A stretch of DNA of 5,720 nucleotides from DASXRU01 sp039933315 (GTDB taxonomy: Bacteria; Acidobacteriota; Blastocatellia; Pyrinomonadales; Pyrinomonadaceae): contig JBDTOI010000238.1 of assembly GCA_039933315.1 (NCBI GenBank), positions 1 to 5,720 of the forward strand, given 5' to 3'. Numbering within the stretch: the first letter of the stretch is position 1; each line of letters opens with the position of its first letter. The notes beneath the pieces are model-generated. The model did no database searches and was not told the origin of the DNA. It was given only the letters and a program-made list of their open reading frames with translations. The translations under genes were made by a program, and so were the position numbers. This document shows, in pieces, positions 5,312-5,720 of the stretch.

Positions 5312-5346
5312 AAAGGGAGTAGAAGCTATCAGCCTCTACTCCCTTT
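5312..5346. terminator. Bidirectional intrinsic terminator between convergent genes
   Basis: AAAGGGAGTAGA (5312-5323) and TCTACTCCCTTT (5335-5346) form a perfect 12-bp stem. GCT/AGC inside can add 3 bp after an A:C mismatch. It lies 25 bases past the stop of the minus-strand gene at 5372; in that direction the transcript ends CCCUUUU and stays U-rich, so it suits that gene best. For the plus-strand NTF2-like gene it is 180 bases past the stop but still usable. Confidence 0.75.
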
Positions 5347-5371
5347 GTTGATTGATGATGTGTTGCCAGCC

Positions 5372-5720
5372 TTAGTAGCCGTTGTAACCGGCATCGTATC
5401 CGTTTTGGAAAGCCTCACGGAAATAGCGGCTGTAAATTCCCCGGTCGCCTAGTCGCGAGCTGTAGTCTTTCGAGGCCCTCTGGAAAGCACTCTCATCTCG
5501 AAATTCGTATTGCTCGTTGCTCCGGCGATCTTTGCGACCTTCTTTGATGCCTTCATTATAGCCGGCATTCAAGGCCGTCTGCCGCAGCTGAAAAGTGCCG
5601 CCGTAGTTGCCATAACCGTCGCCGTTGCGATTCGGGCGCCGATTACGATTCCGTCCCCAGGTTCCGTTGTTCTGACCCTGACCCTGATTCCAGGTTCCGT
5701 TGTTCTGACCCTGATTCCAG
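5372..5720 (-). CDS. Gly/Tyr-rich protein with Asn/Gln/Gly/Trp repeats, 3' part (5' end outside window)
   Basis: The minus-strand frame is open from the window edge to TAA at 5372-5374, giving 115 visible C-terminal residues; TTG at 5572 is internal, not the start. Visible residues 1-21 are two near-identical repeats of W-N-Q-G-Q-(GQ)-N-N-G-T. Residues 22-41 are Arg/Asn/Gly-rich (basic linker). From about 42 a mostly helical domain begins: ‘ALNAGYNEGIKEGRKDRRS’ with Gly every fourth residue (53, 57, 61), and it ends ‘YFREAFQNGYDAGYNGY’, again with Gly spaced by four. Proteins with this ‘YREAF..GY.AGY’ ending are common hypothetical proteins in Acidobacteriota, often with an N-terminal signal peptide; I cannot see that end here. 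The function is unknown. It converges on the NTF2-like gene and is closed by the terminator at 5312-5346. Confidence 0.78.
   Translation of the reverse strand, partial: WNQGQNNGTWNQGQGQNNGTWGRNRNRRPNRNGDGYGNYGGTFQLRQTALNAGYNEGIKEGRKDRRSNEQYEFRDESAFQRASKDYSSRLGDRGIYSRYFREAFQNGYDAGYNGY
5657..5720 (-). repeat. In-frame tandem repeat in the Gly/Tyr-rich gene
   Basis: Reading the minus strand, a 27-base unit (5693-5719) is followed by a 33-base unit (5660-5692), nearly identical except for an extra CAG-GGT pair, and then by the first codon (TGG) of another unit. Units differ by whole codons, so length changes keep the frame. The array reaches the window edge, so copy number is unknown. Confidence 0.7.

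Overview
The window looks like chromosome from a soil-type, moderately GC-rich, Gram-negative bacterium, most plausibly an Acidobacteriota member (Blastocatellia-like). This is inferred from the gene repertoire: a CHRD plus DUF4214 exported protein, DUF3224, DUF1801, NTF2-like (DUF4440/SnoaL-type) secreted proteins, and a Gly/Tyr-rich exported-type protein seen often in that phylum. Palindromic intergenic repeats fit too. No gene gives a species-level identification. There are no rRNA or tRNA genes, CRISPR arrays, transposases or phage genes.

Layout. 1-993 (+) is the 3' part of a large exported CHRD/DUF4214 protein, ending at a good intrinsic terminator (1014-1056). 1110-2207 (+) is a predicted lipoprotein made of two diverged copies of one PepSY-like unit. 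2208-2512 holds no convincing gene, only a perfect 6-bp stem-loop and a possible dead reading frame. 2513-2941 (+) is a single-domain EamA-type (drug/metabolite transporter superfamily) membrane protein with clearly lower GC than its flanks. A head-to-head pair of REP-like palindromes follows (2950-3028). Next come a DUF3224 protein with two competing starts (3130 or 3256, to 3657), a third copy of the same palindrome (3699-3728), a DUF1801/YdhG-type protein (3748-4170), a perfect hairpin (4197-4215) and a secreted protein with two NTF2-like domains (4221-5129).

5130-5371 is non-coding and packed with structure: a second, unrelated REP-like inverted pair (5138-5211), a 12-bp stem-loop (5234-5262) and a probable bidirectional terminator (5312-5346). 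The last gene runs on the minus strand from beyond the window edge to 5372. It encodes an Asn/Gln/Gly/Trp-repeat segment followed by a Gly/Tyr-rich domain.

The genes do not form a recognisable pathway. They read as separate small units, mostly exported proteins of unknown function, separated by palindromic repeats. I found no convincing new multi-gene system. The parts most worth a second look are the three-copy palindrome family with a compensatory base-pair change, the dual start of the DUF3224 gene, and two unrelated proteins that both arose by internal duplication.
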